Made by a program: the position numbers and the translations under genes
In this document: positions 18,301-27,126 of the stretch, piece after piece
Numbering within the stretch: the first letter of the stretch is position 1
Layout of the letters: each line of letters begins with the position of its first letter
The notes under the pieces: generated by a model
Told to the model about the DNA's origin: nothing
The model's input: only the letters and a program-made list of their open reading frames with translations
Databases searched by the model: none
Origin: Mucilaginibacter inviolabilis
Lineage (GTDB): Bacteria > Bacteroidota > Bacteroidia > Sphingobacteriales > Sphingobacteriaceae
Assembly (NCBI RefSeq): GCF_011089895.1
Contig: NZ_JAANAT010000001.1
Coordinates: forward strand, 1,426,001 to 1,490,000
Length of the DNA stretch: 64,000 bases
Direction: 5' to 3'

Positions 18301-18923
18301 TCAGTGTTCAAAGCAATTGTCAGGTAGTTCGAGTCATTGCCAACAATAATTTCCTTTGTTTTATATCCTATAAAAGAAACCTGTAAAATAGTGTTAGGTG
18401 TAACATCATCAATTGAAAACTCTCCGCTTTTATCAGTCACGGCAAGCTTGGGTTCACCTTTTACCCTGATCGTGGCCCCTTCCAAGACTTGTCCGTTGGC
18501 ATCTGTAACCTTTCCTTTTACCCAGATCATTAATAGCCGTTTACTTTCAGCAGGTCGCGGTTGAGGCTTTGGCAAATCGCGCTTTATCACTATCTTTTCA
18601 TCTATGACCTGGTAGGAGTATGAATACGGGGTAAGCAACTGGATCAAAACGTCACTGAGCGGTTTGTCTTTAACATGGATGCTCACAGATGTTGTCGTTA
18701 ATTCTTTAGATACACTGTACATGATGCTCACAGAGGCTTTGTTGGCAATTTTATCCAAAGCTTGCTTTAGCGTGACCCTATCAAGGCTTATACTAATCCT
18801 TTTATCGAGCCCCTGCGCTCTTACATTGCCTGATGCAAGTGACGAAATACATAAGAGGCCGTTTACAAAGACGATCAGCAAAAGGAGCCTGAGAACTTTT
18901 AATGATGGTAAAATTTGAAGCAT
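15381..18923 (-). CDS. SusC-family TonB-dependent transporter with STN signalling domain
   Basis: 1,180 aa. Signal peptide (LRLLLLIVFVNGLLC), STN domain about 42-112 (ISISLDRVTLKQALDKIANK), a carboxypeptidase-D-like domain about 130-215 (VKGKVTDANGQVLEGATIRV), plug domain with DVISKLDGITSGLLFNR and IRGRSTIFANDQPLIVID...VESITVLKDAAAASIWG, then a 22-strand barrel ending SISLGIKANL. The STN domain marks it as a transducer that speaks to the FecR-like protein encoded just upstream. Imports its ligand across the outer membrane with SusD. Confidence 0.9.
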   Translation of the reverse strand: MLQILPSLKVLRLLLLIVFVNGLLCISSLASGNVRAQGLDKRISISLDRVTLKQALDKIANKASVSIMYSVSKELTTTSVSIHVKDKPLSDVLIQLLTPYSYSYQVIDEKIVIKRDLPKPQPRPAESKRLLMIWVKGKVTDANGQVLEGATIRVKGEPKLAVTDKSGEFSIDDVTPNTILQVSFIGYKTKEIIVGNDSNYLTIALNTEDSKLDVVTVVSTGYQTLPKERVTGSFAQPLKEMYDNRVATDVISKLDGITSGLLFNRNTTNTQNGHLDLSIRGRSTIFANDQPLIVIDNFPYSGDINNINPADVESITVLKDAAAASIWGVKAGNGVIVITTKKGKLNQPLNLAFNSNVTIFQKPNLQYNPQYMSSADYIGVEKFLFQNGKYDADLSNTTSYPFISPVVEILAQQRGGAISPGIASSQISDLGKNDLLNDMSKYLYQHAVNQQYSVNIKGGDEKTSYYFSAGYDNNLPTQKDNKFNRLTVNCNIAFNPIKNLQLAVGLNYIQSNTKTDNTISNVLQGNIYQYAQLADAAGNPLTITKNLNPAFVKVAPSMGYLDWSYAPLTDLGLSDNTTKYGDIRLSPSLKYTVIKGLSLDIKYQYEQYTSNFRDFESQETYTTRNFINQFASVDAKGIVNYNYVPLGGVLSQSLTTVTAYNARGQLNYSGSWNNSEVNAIVGIEQSQTKTDGNTSASVYGYDPKTGNSTAVDLVDYFPLNPGGLSYSPIPNGGGISGSLTRLRSYFGNAAYTYAKKYTFSASARIDGSNYFGVSTNLKSVPLWSVGGKWDVDKEQFYHSEWLPVLHLRATYGYNGNLNQNITGVTTFQYYPINSSLTHLPQAYIANVGDPQLRWEKAGIANFGLDFGLKDNWLSGSLEYFVKNGKDIIGNESVAPSVGLTTIQGNFANMKGNGFDIQVTSKNIDGNFKWFTTLLFSHARDKVTTYNAPSIASSLVTADGASGNIYPVVGYPVYGVWSYRWAGLDPVNGDPQGYINGTISKDYGRLIQPALKNDLVYNGPARPQYFGSINNRFVYKNLSLNFNISYKFDYFFRRSALSYTNLFNNWLGGNKEYTQRWQKPGDEKVTNVPSMVYPAISSRDVFYQYSDATVVKGDNIRLQDISLNYTFDKRTYRNLPFNVQVYLYANNISILWRANKLNLDPDYPTGYPTPRSISLGIKANL

Positions 18924-19085
18924 AGTTTTTCAATTAATGAGTTTATTGGTTATTTCACACGTAAGGTTTAGGCAATAGCATTCCCATGACGCAAGATTTA
19001 ATCTTCTTGCATTTCGGGAGATATAGAATTCCAGGAAATCGGGATAATCTTTATTCCAGGCTGGGATATCGGAAGTTATGTTTTA

Positions 19086-20132
19086 TCATTCCTCGCATCC
19101 CCCCTTCAAAACGTAGCTGCCATTTTGAAAAATAACCTTTGCGTTGATCGCGGCGGCTAACTGTTTCAAAACAATTTCGATTGGTCTTTTCGTGTCGAAT
19201 TCCCCAGAAAATAAACAACTTTTAGACTTGCTTTCCAGATCAATTTGAAGGTTATAATATCTTGAAAGATCCGACACTATATCATTGACGGATGCGCTGT
19301 CATAATTCAAGATACCGTCCTTGCGCCTGAGCATTAATTGCGCATCTGGATATTCAATGCTTTTTAAAGTGCCGCTTTGCTTATCTAACTGGCTTTGTTG
19401 ATTAGGATGCAGTGTTACGCCTTCATCCCTGCCCTTTGCAAAGTTCACACCTGAAACTTTTACAATTCCAGTCACGACAGTAACTTTGTAATGCGATTGT
19501 CCTTTATAGGATTGAACATCAAAGGAAGTACCTACCACCCGGGTATCCATGTGATCACTATGGATAATAAAGGGGTGGCTTTTGTCCTTAGCCACTTCAA
19601 AAAAAGCTTCGCCTTCCAGCTTTATCTCACGAAAATTACCTATTAACTGATCCGGAAATTCTAATGTGCTGGAAGGGCTAAGCCATATCTTAGTGCCATC
19701 GAAAAGGATAACTTTTTTCAGCTCCGCCTGTGAAGTCCTGATAGTGGATAATTTCACCTGTAAAATTCCTTTTTTAAGGTTATACATGTAGTTATTAAAC
19801 AACACTATTGCCAAGACACTCATCAATAGCCAGAAAGCTACTATCTTTAACAATCTTGGTGTCAACGTTCGGATTTTACCAGGCTGTTGATCGTTAGCCT
19901 GCCTTATTTCAGCAATTAACGCTGATTTTATTTTCAATAAAACCGCGTCTTCTTTTGAATTGGTAATCGAGCCCTGGTTTTCAACATTCAGTTCAGCATT
20001 AATTAAGTGTCTTAAGGTTTCTTCGTCATTTTCCGTTTCAAAATACTTTAAAAGCTGTTTCACCTCGTCATGTGAACACCTGTTCTGAAGATATTTTACA
20101 AAGAGTTCAATGACTGCCGATTGATTTTCCAA
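19086..20132 (-). CDS. FecR-family anti-sigma factor
   Basis: 348 aa. I place the start at the TTG at 20132 (LENQSAVIELF), with AAAAGGA seven bases before it; the frame is open to 20171 but has no ATG. N-terminal sigma-binding part, one membrane helix (IVAFWLLMSVLAIVLFNNYM, about 108-127), FecR core with AELKKVILFDGTKIWLSPSS and EGEAFFEVAKDKSHPF, and the C-terminal STN-interacting domain ending ...VLKGG. It should hold an ECF sigma factor until SusC signals. Unusually no sigma gene precedes it; the gene upstream is AlkB. The only ECF sigma in the window is at 35161-35760. Confidence 0.85.
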   Translation of the reverse strand: MENQSAVIELFVKYLQNRCSHDEVKQLLKYFETENDEETLRHLINAELNVENQGSITNSKEDAVLLKIKSALIAEIRQANDQQPGKIRTLTPRLLKIVAFWLLMSVLAIVLFNNYMYNLKKGILQVKLSTIRTSQAELKKVILFDGTKIWLSPSSTLEFPDQLIGNFREIKLEGEAFFEVAKDKSHPFIIHSDHMDTRVVGTSFDVQSYKGQSHYKVTVVTGIVKVSGVNFAKGRDEGVTLHPNQQSQLDKQSGTLKSIEYPDAQLMLRRKDGILNYDSASVNDIVSDLSRYYNLQIDLESKSKSCLFSGEFDTKRPIEIVLKQLAAAINAKVIFQNGSYVLKGGCEE

Positions 20133-20229
20133 TGTTGTCCTTTTACTACAACACGACGTAAAACGGATCAATAACTATCGATAAGTAAAATATTTTTTTT
20201 CAGGTGTAAATAATTCCGGGTGCTGAAGG

Positions 20230-20838
20230 TTATAAAACGACCCGGAATGTCAGATTAACCCGGGCTTTCATAGGCTTGGGCGATTTAGCGATCCGATGCT
20301 CCCAATGCTCCTGCAACCCGGCTTTCATCAGCAAGAACGAACCATGTCCCAGCCGAACAGAATAATGTTCACTATGGTCTGCCTTGCTACGGATATCAAA
20401 GCTGCGTACCTGCCCGAAGCTCACGGATGCAATAACCGGGTTCTTACCCAGTACACTTTCCCGGTCACTATGCCAGGCAACGGAATCGTTCCCATCGCGA
20501 TAATAATTAAGCAGGACGCTATTAAATCTGATACCTGCTGTACCTTCCACTTTTTCCTTCAGCATCAGTAATTCCGGGGTCCAGGGATTGGGATTAGATA
20601 TTTTTCCGGATACGGAATAGTCGGTACCTATGTCACCATGCCAGGAAGTGAGACGTGGCGTTAAATATTCTTTATCCCACATCTTCTGTGTAGTCTGCTT
20701 CCAGGGTATTTGGCTGGCCAATTGATGCAATAGCCAGTCACTTTCCGCTGCGCTTATAAAGCCGGCATGATATTCCAGCAGTTCTTTTGGTAATCCTTTG
20801 CTCTGTCCTGCATCTGCAAAAAAACTTAACTGTTCCAT
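20230..20838 (-). CDS. alkB: AlkB-like 2-oxoglutarate/Fe(II) dioxygenase
   Basis: 202 aa. The iron site is WHSDRE (H123, D125) with H181 in HWEHRIAKS; 2-oxoglutarate is held by Arg in ARVNLTFR (193 and 199). LLNYYRDGNDSVAWHSD and SVSFGQVRSFDIR are typical of the bacterial AlkB/ALKBH2-3 type. Such enzymes remove methyl groups from 1-methyladenine and 3-methylcytosine in DNA or RNA. It follows the helix-hairpin-helix gene by 3 bases and is divergent from the imuABC operon, together forming a DNA-damage block. Confidence 0.88.
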   Translation of the reverse strand: MEQLSFFADAGQSKGLPKELLEYHAGFISAAESDWLLHQLASQIPWKQTTQKMWDKEYLTPRLTSWHGDIGTDYSVSGKISNPNPWTPELLMLKEKVEGTAGIRFNSVLLNYYRDGNDSVAWHSDRESVLGKNPVIASVSFGQVRSFDIRSKADHSEHYSVRLGHGSFLLMKAGLQEHWEHRIAKSPKPMKARVNLTFRVVL

Positions 20839-20841
20839 GGT

Positions 20842-21333
20842 TTAATCTTGTTGATAGTTCTTCATTTTGGGGTACTGCTCACTTTTATACCAGGGCTTTT
20901 GTGGCCGGTTAACAGGAAAACCGTGTTGTTCCCGGTAGGCCTTACGTTCTGCAGTAAAATGCCAGCGTTTGCTATCATCACAGTTTTCAATATAATGCAC
21001 TAGCAGCCGGTACGAATCTTCTACGCAAGGGTCTGCCCAAGTTCCGCAGTACTGTTCAAAAGCATCAAAAAGCTCTACAGCTGATTTCCCTTTAAGCTGC
21101 TCCAGTGTATAATAACCCTGGCTGATCAGTTCGGATGCGAAGTTGATACCCAGCGAGGGGATACTTTGAAATTCCGCCAGCGCGTTCAGCTCTCTGGCAC
21201 GCTCAGACGAGGCCTCCAGCAAGGCGGCGATTTCGTCGGGGGCATAATCCTGCAACAATTTTTGACTTATCTTTTTGGCCTTAAGCAATTGCTTTTCCGC
21301 CATGGTCAACCGATAGTTAATCGTTTTTTTCAT
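20842..21333 (-). CDS. Helix-hairpin-helix protein (Cdd1/pathogenicity-locus family)
   Basis: 163 aa. FQSIPSLGINFASELISQGYYTLEQLKGKSAVELFDAFE is an HhH DNA-binding unit as in the Cdd1 family, followed by the conserved GTWADPCVEDSYRLLVHYIEN. Its exact function in the family is unknown; a DNA-structure-binding role is likely. It starts by ATGA overlap with the small gene upstream and is followed closely by alkB, so it is part of a three-gene repair-type operon. Confidence 0.78.
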   Translation of the reverse strand: MKKTINYRLTMAEKQLLKAKKISQKLLQDYAPDEIAALLEASSERARELNALAEFQSIPSLGINFASELISQGYYTLEQLKGKSAVELFDAFEQYCGTWADPCVEDSYRLLVHYIENCDDSKRWHFTAERKAYREQHGFPVNRPQKPWYKSEQYPKMKNYQQD

Positions 21334-21602
21334 AACCTTTCCACATAATGGATGGTGAAATCAGCCACTTGCTCCTGTTCGGCGATAGACAATTCGCTGC
21401 CGTCATAGATCCAGTAGCCCTGTACATCAAACAAAATGCAACCGAGTTCATCCGGACTTTCCTCAAAAGCGGTGGACAGCCGATAACATTGCTCGGCGTT
21501 TGTATGGAAACGGTCGGGTATCACCCGAATCACTTCATCGGGGCCGTTCCGGCGCTTGACAAAGGCTTTGGCTTCCCGGGTTAAATAGCTGTTGGCAATC
21601 AT
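21330..21602 (-). CDS. Small hypothetical protein at the head of the alkB operon
   Basis: 90 aa from ATG at 21602 (MIANSYLTREAKAFVKRRNG); the open frame extends to a TTG at 21641, which is less likely. The protein is mixed charge with LGCILFDVQGYWIYDGSELS. No family recognised. Overlaps the next gene by ATGA and is divergent from imuA with an 83-base shared control region, so it may be DNA-damage inducible. Confidence 0.65.
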   Translation of the reverse strand: MIANSYLTREAKAFVKRRNGPDEVIRVIPDRFHTNAEQCYRLSTAFEESPDELGCILFDVQGYWIYDGSELSIAEQEQVADFTIHYVERL

Positions 21603-21645
21603 TTTTGCTTGTTCCAAAAAATAATTTTCAAATATAAACAAAATG

Positions 21646-21669
21646 CTAATATTTTTAGTATTAGTTTTG
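21646..21669. promoter_or_regulatory. Inverted repeat and promoter box between the divergent alkB and imuA operons
   Basis: CTAATA (21646-21651) and TATTAG (21659-21664) form an inverted repeat with a 7-base spacer. TAGTTTTG (21662-21669) fits the Bacteroidetes -7 consensus TAnnTTTG for transcription to imuA, whose start is 17 bases further on. The repeat overlaps the box, the place expected for a repressor operator such as LexA-like control. No matching -33 TTTG was found at the normal distance. Confidence 0.4.
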
Positions 21670-21685
21670 TAATCCAGTTTTATTT

Positions 21686-22408
21686 ATGGTCAGTACCCGA
21701 AAAGATATCGTCAGTGAGCTGCAGCAAAAGATCCTGCAATGGGAAGGCTATAAACCATCGGGTACGGGTCCTCGGTCATTAGTTGGCCTGGGGCCGCTGG
21801 AAGAGGCTTTCCCCAACGGGGTCTTCCCGGTAGCGGCAGTGCATGAGGTGGTTTGCAGTTCGGTAGAACAGGCAGCGGCAGGCGGCGGCGTGGTTACCGG
21901 TATCCTATCGGCTTTGCTCGGACAGGACGGTGTCTGCGTTTGGATCGGTCGTGCGCAGAGCTTGTTCGCCCCTGCGCTAACAGTATTTGGGGTAACGCCG
22001 CATAAGGTCATTTTTATCAGTTTACCAAAAGACAAAGAAGCGCTTTGGGTAATGGAAGAAGCGTTGAAATGCTCCGGGTTAACCGCAGTGGTATGTGAGC
22101 TTCAGGGATTGGATTTCAAACAGTCGCGGCGGCTGCAATTGGCAGTCGAGCAAAGCCGGGTAACAGGCTTTGTACTCCGAAATGCAAAAGATAAATTGGG
22201 TTCAACAGCCTGTGCCGCCCGGTGGCGGGTGAAACCCCTGCCAAGTGCAGACCTGAACGGGCTACCAGGTCTGGGTTTCCTGCGATGGCAGGTAGAATTG
22301 TTAAAGGTACGCAATGGCCAGCCTGGAAGTTGGCTGCTGGAATGGAACGAAGATCGTTTTATACCTGTTGAGCAATTGATTGCAGTAGAAGAAAGACAAG
22401 CGGGGTGA
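21686..22408 (+). CDS. imuA: ImuA, RecA-like mutasome accessory protein
   Basis: 240 aa. Opens with a short helix then GLGPLEEAFPNGVFPVAAVHEVV, the RecA/SulA-like start of ImuA; GGVVTGILSALLGQDGVCVWIG resembles the RecA core, where the P-loop is degenerate. First gene of imuA-imuB-dnaE2. In other bacteria ImuA helps ImuB and DnaE2 perform error-prone translesion synthesis after DNA damage. The imuB ATG lies 3 bases after its stop. Confidence 0.85.
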   Translation: MVSTRKDIVSELQQKILQWEGYKPSGTGPRSLVGLGPLEEAFPNGVFPVAAVHEVVCSSVEQAAAGGGVVTGILSALLGQDGVCVWIGRAQSLFAPALTVFGVTPHKVIFISLPKDKEALWVMEEALKCSGLTAVVCELQGLDFKQSRRLQLAVEQSRVTGFVLRNAKDKLGSTACAARWRVKPLPSADLNGLPGLGFLRWQVELLKVRNGQPGSWLLEWNEDRFIPVEQLIAVEERQAG

Positions 22409-22411
22409 GTG

Positions 22412-23908
22412 ATGCAGAAAAGATATATGGCCATATGGTTCCGGCATTTGCTGACGGACGGATTGTCGCTCCGTCGGCCTGCCTTAAAGGAGGTACCCTT
22501 TGTTTTGGTATTGCCGATCAAAAACCGCGTGATTATTTCGGCTTCCAGCCCCTTGGCCGAAAAGCAGGGCGCTTTTCCCGGAATGGCTGTGGCGGACGCG
22601 CGGGCCGCAGTACCCGAACTGCTGGCGATCGATGATACGCCAGGCAAAGCGGCGAAGCTGCTGAGGTTGTTGGGTTTGTGGTGTATCCGTTATACTCCCA
22701 TTGTGACGCTTGACTTACCGGATGGCCTCATTCTGGACATTTCCGGCTGCGCTCATCTCTGGAGCGACGAACGGGGGTATCTTAAAGAGATCGTTTTAAA
22801 ATTAAGGAATGCAGGGTTTGATGCACGGGCAGCTATTGCTGATACTCCGGGTGCTGCCTGGGCAGTATCGCGTTTTGCGATTTCCGGACCTATCATAAAA
22901 CCAGGTGAGCAGGTGCGGGCATTCTCCGGCTTGCCACCCACAGCCTTAAGGCTGGATGCTGAAGTACTTGAAAAGCTGCAAAAGCTGGGGTTCCGAACCA
23001 TCGGTAGTTTTCTGCAAATGCCCCCTTCAGTTTTGCGACGGCGTTTTGGTAAGGACTTGTTGATCCGCTTAGATCAGGCATCAGGACGGGTAAATGAAGT
23101 GTTGGCCCCTTTAATACCGCCTGTTCCCTATAGTGAGCGATTACCTTGCCTTGAACCTATACGAACAGCGCCTGGCATCGGAATAGCTATTGAAAAATTA
23201 TTATCGGCTTTATGCCTTCGTCTGCAGGCGGAAGGCAAAGGACTACGTAAAGCTGTGCTTAAATGTATCCGCATAGACGGACGTATGGTTCAGGCAGGGA
23301 TCACCACCAACCGGGGTTCACATAGCGTTTCGCATCTGTCAAAGCTTTTTGAATTGCAGATCGCAAAAATCGAACCTGCTTTAGGAATAGAGCTATTCAT
23401 CCTCGAAGCGCCGAAGGTAGAGGATCTAGACACTGTGCAAGAACAGTTATGGGCAATAGATAAAGGTTTGGCGGATATGGCACTGGCGGAACTGCTGGAC
23501 AGGGTTGCAGGAAAAGTCGGTGCAGAAGCGATCCAGCGCTATTTACCTGCGGAACATTACTGGCCGGAGCGTTCAATGAAATTAGCGGTCTCCCTTACAG
23601 AAGAACCAGCAACTGCCTGGCCCATGCAAATGCGCCCTTTCCGTTTACTGACCATACCTGAAGCTATCGAGGTGATGGCCCTGGTTCCGGATAATCCGCC
23701 CAAAACATTTATATACAAAGGCAAGCGGCACATGATCATCAAAGCCGACGGACCTGAACGGATTGAACGGGAATGGTGGCGTGACGGCGGCGAGCACCGG
23801 GATTATTATATAGTGGAAGACAGCGAGGGACAACGCTATTGGGTATTCCGCTCCGGGCACTATGACGGCGTCGGTGTACAATGGTATTTGCACGGGTATT
23901 TTGCTTAG
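22412..23908 (+). CDS. imuB: ImuB, Y-family-polymerase-like mutasome scaffold
   Basis: 498 aa from the ATG at 22412 (a GTG directly before is also open). The Y-family fold is recognisable (VPFVLVLPIKNRVIISASSPLAEKQG... and LDLPDGLILDISGCAHLWSDE) but the first catalytic acid is absent: the start MAIWFRHLLTDG replaces the .D.D.F.A pattern. The loss of active-site acids is known for ImuB, which acts as a hub binding DnaE2 and the clamp. The C-terminal 150 residues (RPFRLLTIPEAIEVM..., YWVFRSGHYDGVGVQWYLHG) are typical of ImuB. Confidence 0.88.
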   Translation: MQKRYMAIWFRHLLTDGLSLRRPALKEVPFVLVLPIKNRVIISASSPLAEKQGAFPGMAVADARAAVPELLAIDDTPGKAAKLLRLLGLWCIRYTPIVTLDLPDGLILDISGCAHLWSDERGYLKEIVLKLRNAGFDARAAIADTPGAAWAVSRFAISGPIIKPGEQVRAFSGLPPTALRLDAEVLEKLQKLGFRTIGSFLQMPPSVLRRRFGKDLLIRLDQASGRVNEVLAPLIPPVPYSERLPCLEPIRTAPGIGIAIEKLLSALCLRLQAEGKGLRKAVLKCIRIDGRMVQAGITTNRGSHSVSHLSKLFELQIAKIEPALGIELFILEAPKVEDLDTVQEQLWAIDKGLADMALAELLDRVAGKVGAEAIQRYLPAEHYWPERSMKLAVSLTEEPATAWPMQMRPFRLLTIPEAIEVMALVPDNPPKTFIYKGKRHMIIKADGPERIEREWWRDGGEHRDYYIVEDSEGQRYWVFRSGHYDGVGVQWYLHGYFA

Positions 23909-23919
23909 GCGATTGAAGC

Positions 23920-26900
23920 ATGACATACGCAGAGTTACAGGTAACCTCCAATTTCAGCTTCCTTCGCGGAGGCTCGCATCCCTATGAATTGGTGGAGCAG
24001 GCTGCTGCTTTGGGCTATTCCGCCATTGCAATCACTGACCGGAACTCTTTGGCAGGAATCGTCCGGGCACATATGGCCGCCAAAGCGACAAACATTCGTT
24101 TCATACCGGCCTGCCTGTTAGACCTAATGGATGGAGCCAGTTTACTGGCTTATCCCACGGACATCGCGGCTTATGGGCGGCTATCTGCTCTCCTAACGAA
24201 GGGCAATCTTCGAACGGAGAAGGGAAAATGTGAGCTGTATAAAGTTGACATATATGAACATATGGAAGGCATCCTGTTTGCTGCGGTACCGCCAGACAAG
24301 TTAAATAGCAGGTTAGAATTGGATGCTATTTTTTTGAAAGACCTGTCGGAGTACCGGCAGCATTTTGGTCAGTCACTTTATTTAGCTGCCTCTTTTAATT
24401 ATCAGGGGCAGGATGCCAAACGCCTGTTCCGTCTGGCAGAAACGGGCGTTCCGTTGATAGCGACGGGCAATGTACATTACCATGATGCTGCCCGACGTGA
24501 ATTACAGGATATACTCACCTGTATCCGGGAAAAGTGCACCATTCATACAGCAGGGTTCAAGCTTCATCCCAATGCCGAGCGGTTCTTAAAAGAACAACAG
24601 GAGATTTTTCGTCTGTTCCGCGGGTATCCCCAGGCACTTGAAAACTCATCCTACATTGCTAATGCCTGTCATTTTTCACTGGATGAACTTAAATACCTGG
24701 AACCAGAGGAACAGCTTATCGATGGGCTTACGCTCCAACAGCAGTTGACGAAATTAACCTGGGAGGGCGCGAAAATATGTTTTGGGGAGGATATCCCGGA
24801 GAAACACCGAAAGCAAATTGAATTTGAGCTGAATTTCATCGAAAAACGCAGGCTGGCCTGGTATTTTTTGCGGGTTTATCATTATACGCAAAAAGCCGAA
24901 GAGCTTGGTATCCTGCACCAGGGACGCGGCTCAGCAGCCAATTCCACGGTTTGTTTCTGCCTGGGCATTACAGCGGTTAACCCCGCTAAATCCCGTTTGC
25001 TGTTTTCTCGCTTTATGTCGGAGGCGCGTGACGAGTGGCCGGATATCGATGTGGACTTTGAACACGAGCGCCGAGAGGAAATCATCCAGTTTATTTACAA
25101 TGATTATGGGCGTGACCGGGCGGCCATTGTGGCAACGGTTACACAGGAACGACATAAAGGAGCGATCCGGGATGTGGGGAAAGCCATGGGCTTGTCGGAA
25201 GATACGATCAAGCGCATTGGTGGGACGATCTGGGATTTCCAGGAAGAAGGTTTTGATGAAAATCGACTTCGTGATCAGGGTTTAAACCCCAAAGACCCGC
25301 TGATCCTGAAAGTGCTGCAGCTGACCTGCGAGCTGATCGGATTCCCGAGACAATTAGGCCAGCATACTGGTGGTTTTGTCATTACCGAAGGCAAGTTATC
25401 CGATCTTTGCCCGGTACTAAACGCACGGATGGAAAATCGCACGCAGGTGGAATGGAATAAAGATGACCTAGAAGATCTGAAGATATTAAAAGTGGATGTG
25501 CTCGGTTTGGGTATGCTGACAATGATCCGCAAAGCTTTTGACCTGGTGCTGAAACATTACGGCCGGGGATTAACACTAGCCAATGTACCTCAGGATGATC
25601 CCCTGGTATATGACATGATCTGCCGTGCGGATACGATCGGGGTGTTCCAGATTGAAAGCCGGGCCCAAATGTCGATGTTGCCCCGTTTAAAGCCTCGCGA
25701 GTTTTATGACCTGGTGATTGAGGTGGCTATTGTACGACCGGGTCCTATACAGGGAGATATGGTTCACCCCTATTTACGGAGGCGAAATGGTGAAGAATTG
25801 CCGGAATATCCCAAGCCGGAACTGGAAGAAATCCTGAAACGCACGTTGGGTGTTCCCCTGTTCCAGGAACAAGCCATGGAGATCGCTATCGTAGCCGCGG
25901 GCTTTACCCCGGCGGAAGCTGACCAATTACGGCGAAGTATGGCGTCCTTCAAAGCCAATGGGAAGCTGCACCTCTATGAAAAGAAAATGGTCGACGGTAT
26001 GATGGCACGGGGTTATGAGGAAGATTTCTCAAAGCGGGTGTTTAAACAGTTGCAGGGTTTCGAAGGTTATGGATTCCCGGAAAGCCATGCAGCATCCTTT
26101 GCTTTGCTGGTCTACATCTCTTCATGGTTAAAATGCCATTATCCGGATGTATTTTGCGTGGCCCTGCTCAACAGCCAGCCAATGGGGTTTTATCAACCGG
26201 CTCAGATCGTGCGTGATGCACGGGATCATAGTGTACAGGTGTTGCCGGTGGATGTCAATTATTCCGAATGGGACAATACACTCGAACAAAAAGAAGGTAA
26301 ATTTTATACAGTCCGCCTTGGTTTCCGGCAGGTTAAAGGGCTGAAAGAGGCCGATATGGAATTGCTTGTCGCCATGCGGAACGATGGATACCTGCATATC
26401 GACCAGTTGCGGGCTGCAGGAGTACCGGAGGCTGCCTTGGAAAAGCTTGCAGATGCGGACGCATTTCGTTCCCTGGGTACGAATCGCCGCATGGCCTTGT
26501 GGGAGGTTTCAGCACTGGCCGATCTGCCGATTGCGCTTTTTGACGGGCAATTATCCGAAACTTCCCTGGAAATACCTGTCGACTTGCCGCCAATGACCCG
26601 CGGAGAACATGTTGTACAGGATTATATATCGACTGGGCTGTCATTGAAAGATCACCCAATTGGGCTGGTTCGACTCAAGCTGACGCAAATGCGCAATGCC
26701 CGCGTGAGCGACCTGGCCAGAATGAAAGACGGCGACATGGTAAGTTTGGCTGGTCTCATAACTGTGAGGCAGCGGCCAGGAACAGCCAAAGGCGTGCTCT
26801 TTATGACGCTGGAAGATGAAACGGGTTCGGCGAACCTGGTTGTCTGGCAAAAGCTGTTTGACCAATACCGCAAAGAAATCGTCCAGTCGCGCCTCCTCAT

Positions 26901-27126
26901 GGTATCCGGAAAATTGCAGATTGCCAATGGGGTAACGCATTTGGTAGTCCACCGCTGTTTTAACCTGACGGCTTTATTACGCAGCCTGACGGAAACAACA
27001 AACGATGACCTACCCCAAACGCTGGCTCGGGGTGATGAAACATCCAAACCGGTCAATTATGACGGACGTTCAGCATCTGCTGTTTCCACAGAAGGTGCCT
27101 TTCATAAAGGCCGGAATTTTCATTAA
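23920..27126 (+). CDS. dnaE2: DnaE2, error-prone DNA polymerase III alpha subunit
   Basis: 1,068 aa, the normal length. PHP domain at 1-300 (MTYAELQVTSNFSFLRGGSHP; AITDRNSLAG), polymerase core with GRGSAANSTVCFCLGIT, the catalytic Asp residues in WPDIDVDFEHERREE and the third in KVDVLGLGMLT, tandem HhH and the OB fold (LITVRQRPGTAKGVLFMTLEDE). PHP residues are partly altered, as expected for DnaE2 without proofreading. It is the catalytic part of the mutasome and lies 11 bases after imuB. The stretch 27127-27315 downstream is AT-rich with no gene. Confidence 0.93.
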   Translation: MTYAELQVTSNFSFLRGGSHPYELVEQAAALGYSAIAITDRNSLAGIVRAHMAAKATNIRFIPACLLDLMDGASLLAYPTDIAAYGRLSALLTKGNLRTEKGKCELYKVDIYEHMEGILFAAVPPDKLNSRLELDAIFLKDLSEYRQHFGQSLYLAASFNYQGQDAKRLFRLAETGVPLIATGNVHYHDAARRELQDILTCIREKCTIHTAGFKLHPNAERFLKEQQEIFRLFRGYPQALENSSYIANACHFSLDELKYLEPEEQLIDGLTLQQQLTKLTWEGAKICFGEDIPEKHRKQIEFELNFIEKRRLAWYFLRVYHYTQKAEELGILHQGRGSAANSTVCFCLGITAVNPAKSRLLFSRFMSEARDEWPDIDVDFEHERREEIIQFIYNDYGRDRAAIVATVTQERHKGAIRDVGKAMGLSEDTIKRIGGTIWDFQEEGFDENRLRDQGLNPKDPLILKVLQLTCELIGFPRQLGQHTGGFVITEGKLSDLCPVLNARMENRTQVEWNKDDLEDLKILKVDVLGLGMLTMIRKAFDLVLKHYGRGLTLANVPQDDPLVYDMICRADTIGVFQIESRAQMSMLPRLKPREFYDLVIEVAIVRPGPIQGDMVHPYLRRRNGEELPEYPKPELEEILKRTLGVPLFQEQAMEIAIVAAGFTPAEADQLRRSMASFKANGKLHLYEKKMVDGMMARGYEEDFSKRVFKQLQGFEGYGFPESHAASFALLVYISSWLKCHYPDVFCVALLNSQPMGFYQPAQIVRDARDHSVQVLPVDVNYSEWDNTLEQKEGKFYTVRLGFRQVKGLKEADMELLVAMRNDGYLHIDQLRAAGVPEAALEKLADADAFRSLGTNRRMALWEVSALADLPIALFDGQLSETSLEIPVDLPPMTRGEHVVQDYISTGLSLKDHPIGLVRLKLTQMRNARVSDLARMKDGDMVSLAGLITVRQRPGTAKGVLFMTLEDETGSANLVVWQKLFDQYRKEIVQSRLLMVSGKLQIANGVTHLVVHRCFNLTALLRSLTETTNDDLPQTLARGDETSKPVNYDGRSASAVSTEGAFHKGRNFH

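Noticed and set aside
22102..22647. 181-aa minus-strand frame across imuA/imuB
   Set aside because: Shadow of the strong imuA and imuB frames; G+C-rich reverse-frame artefact.
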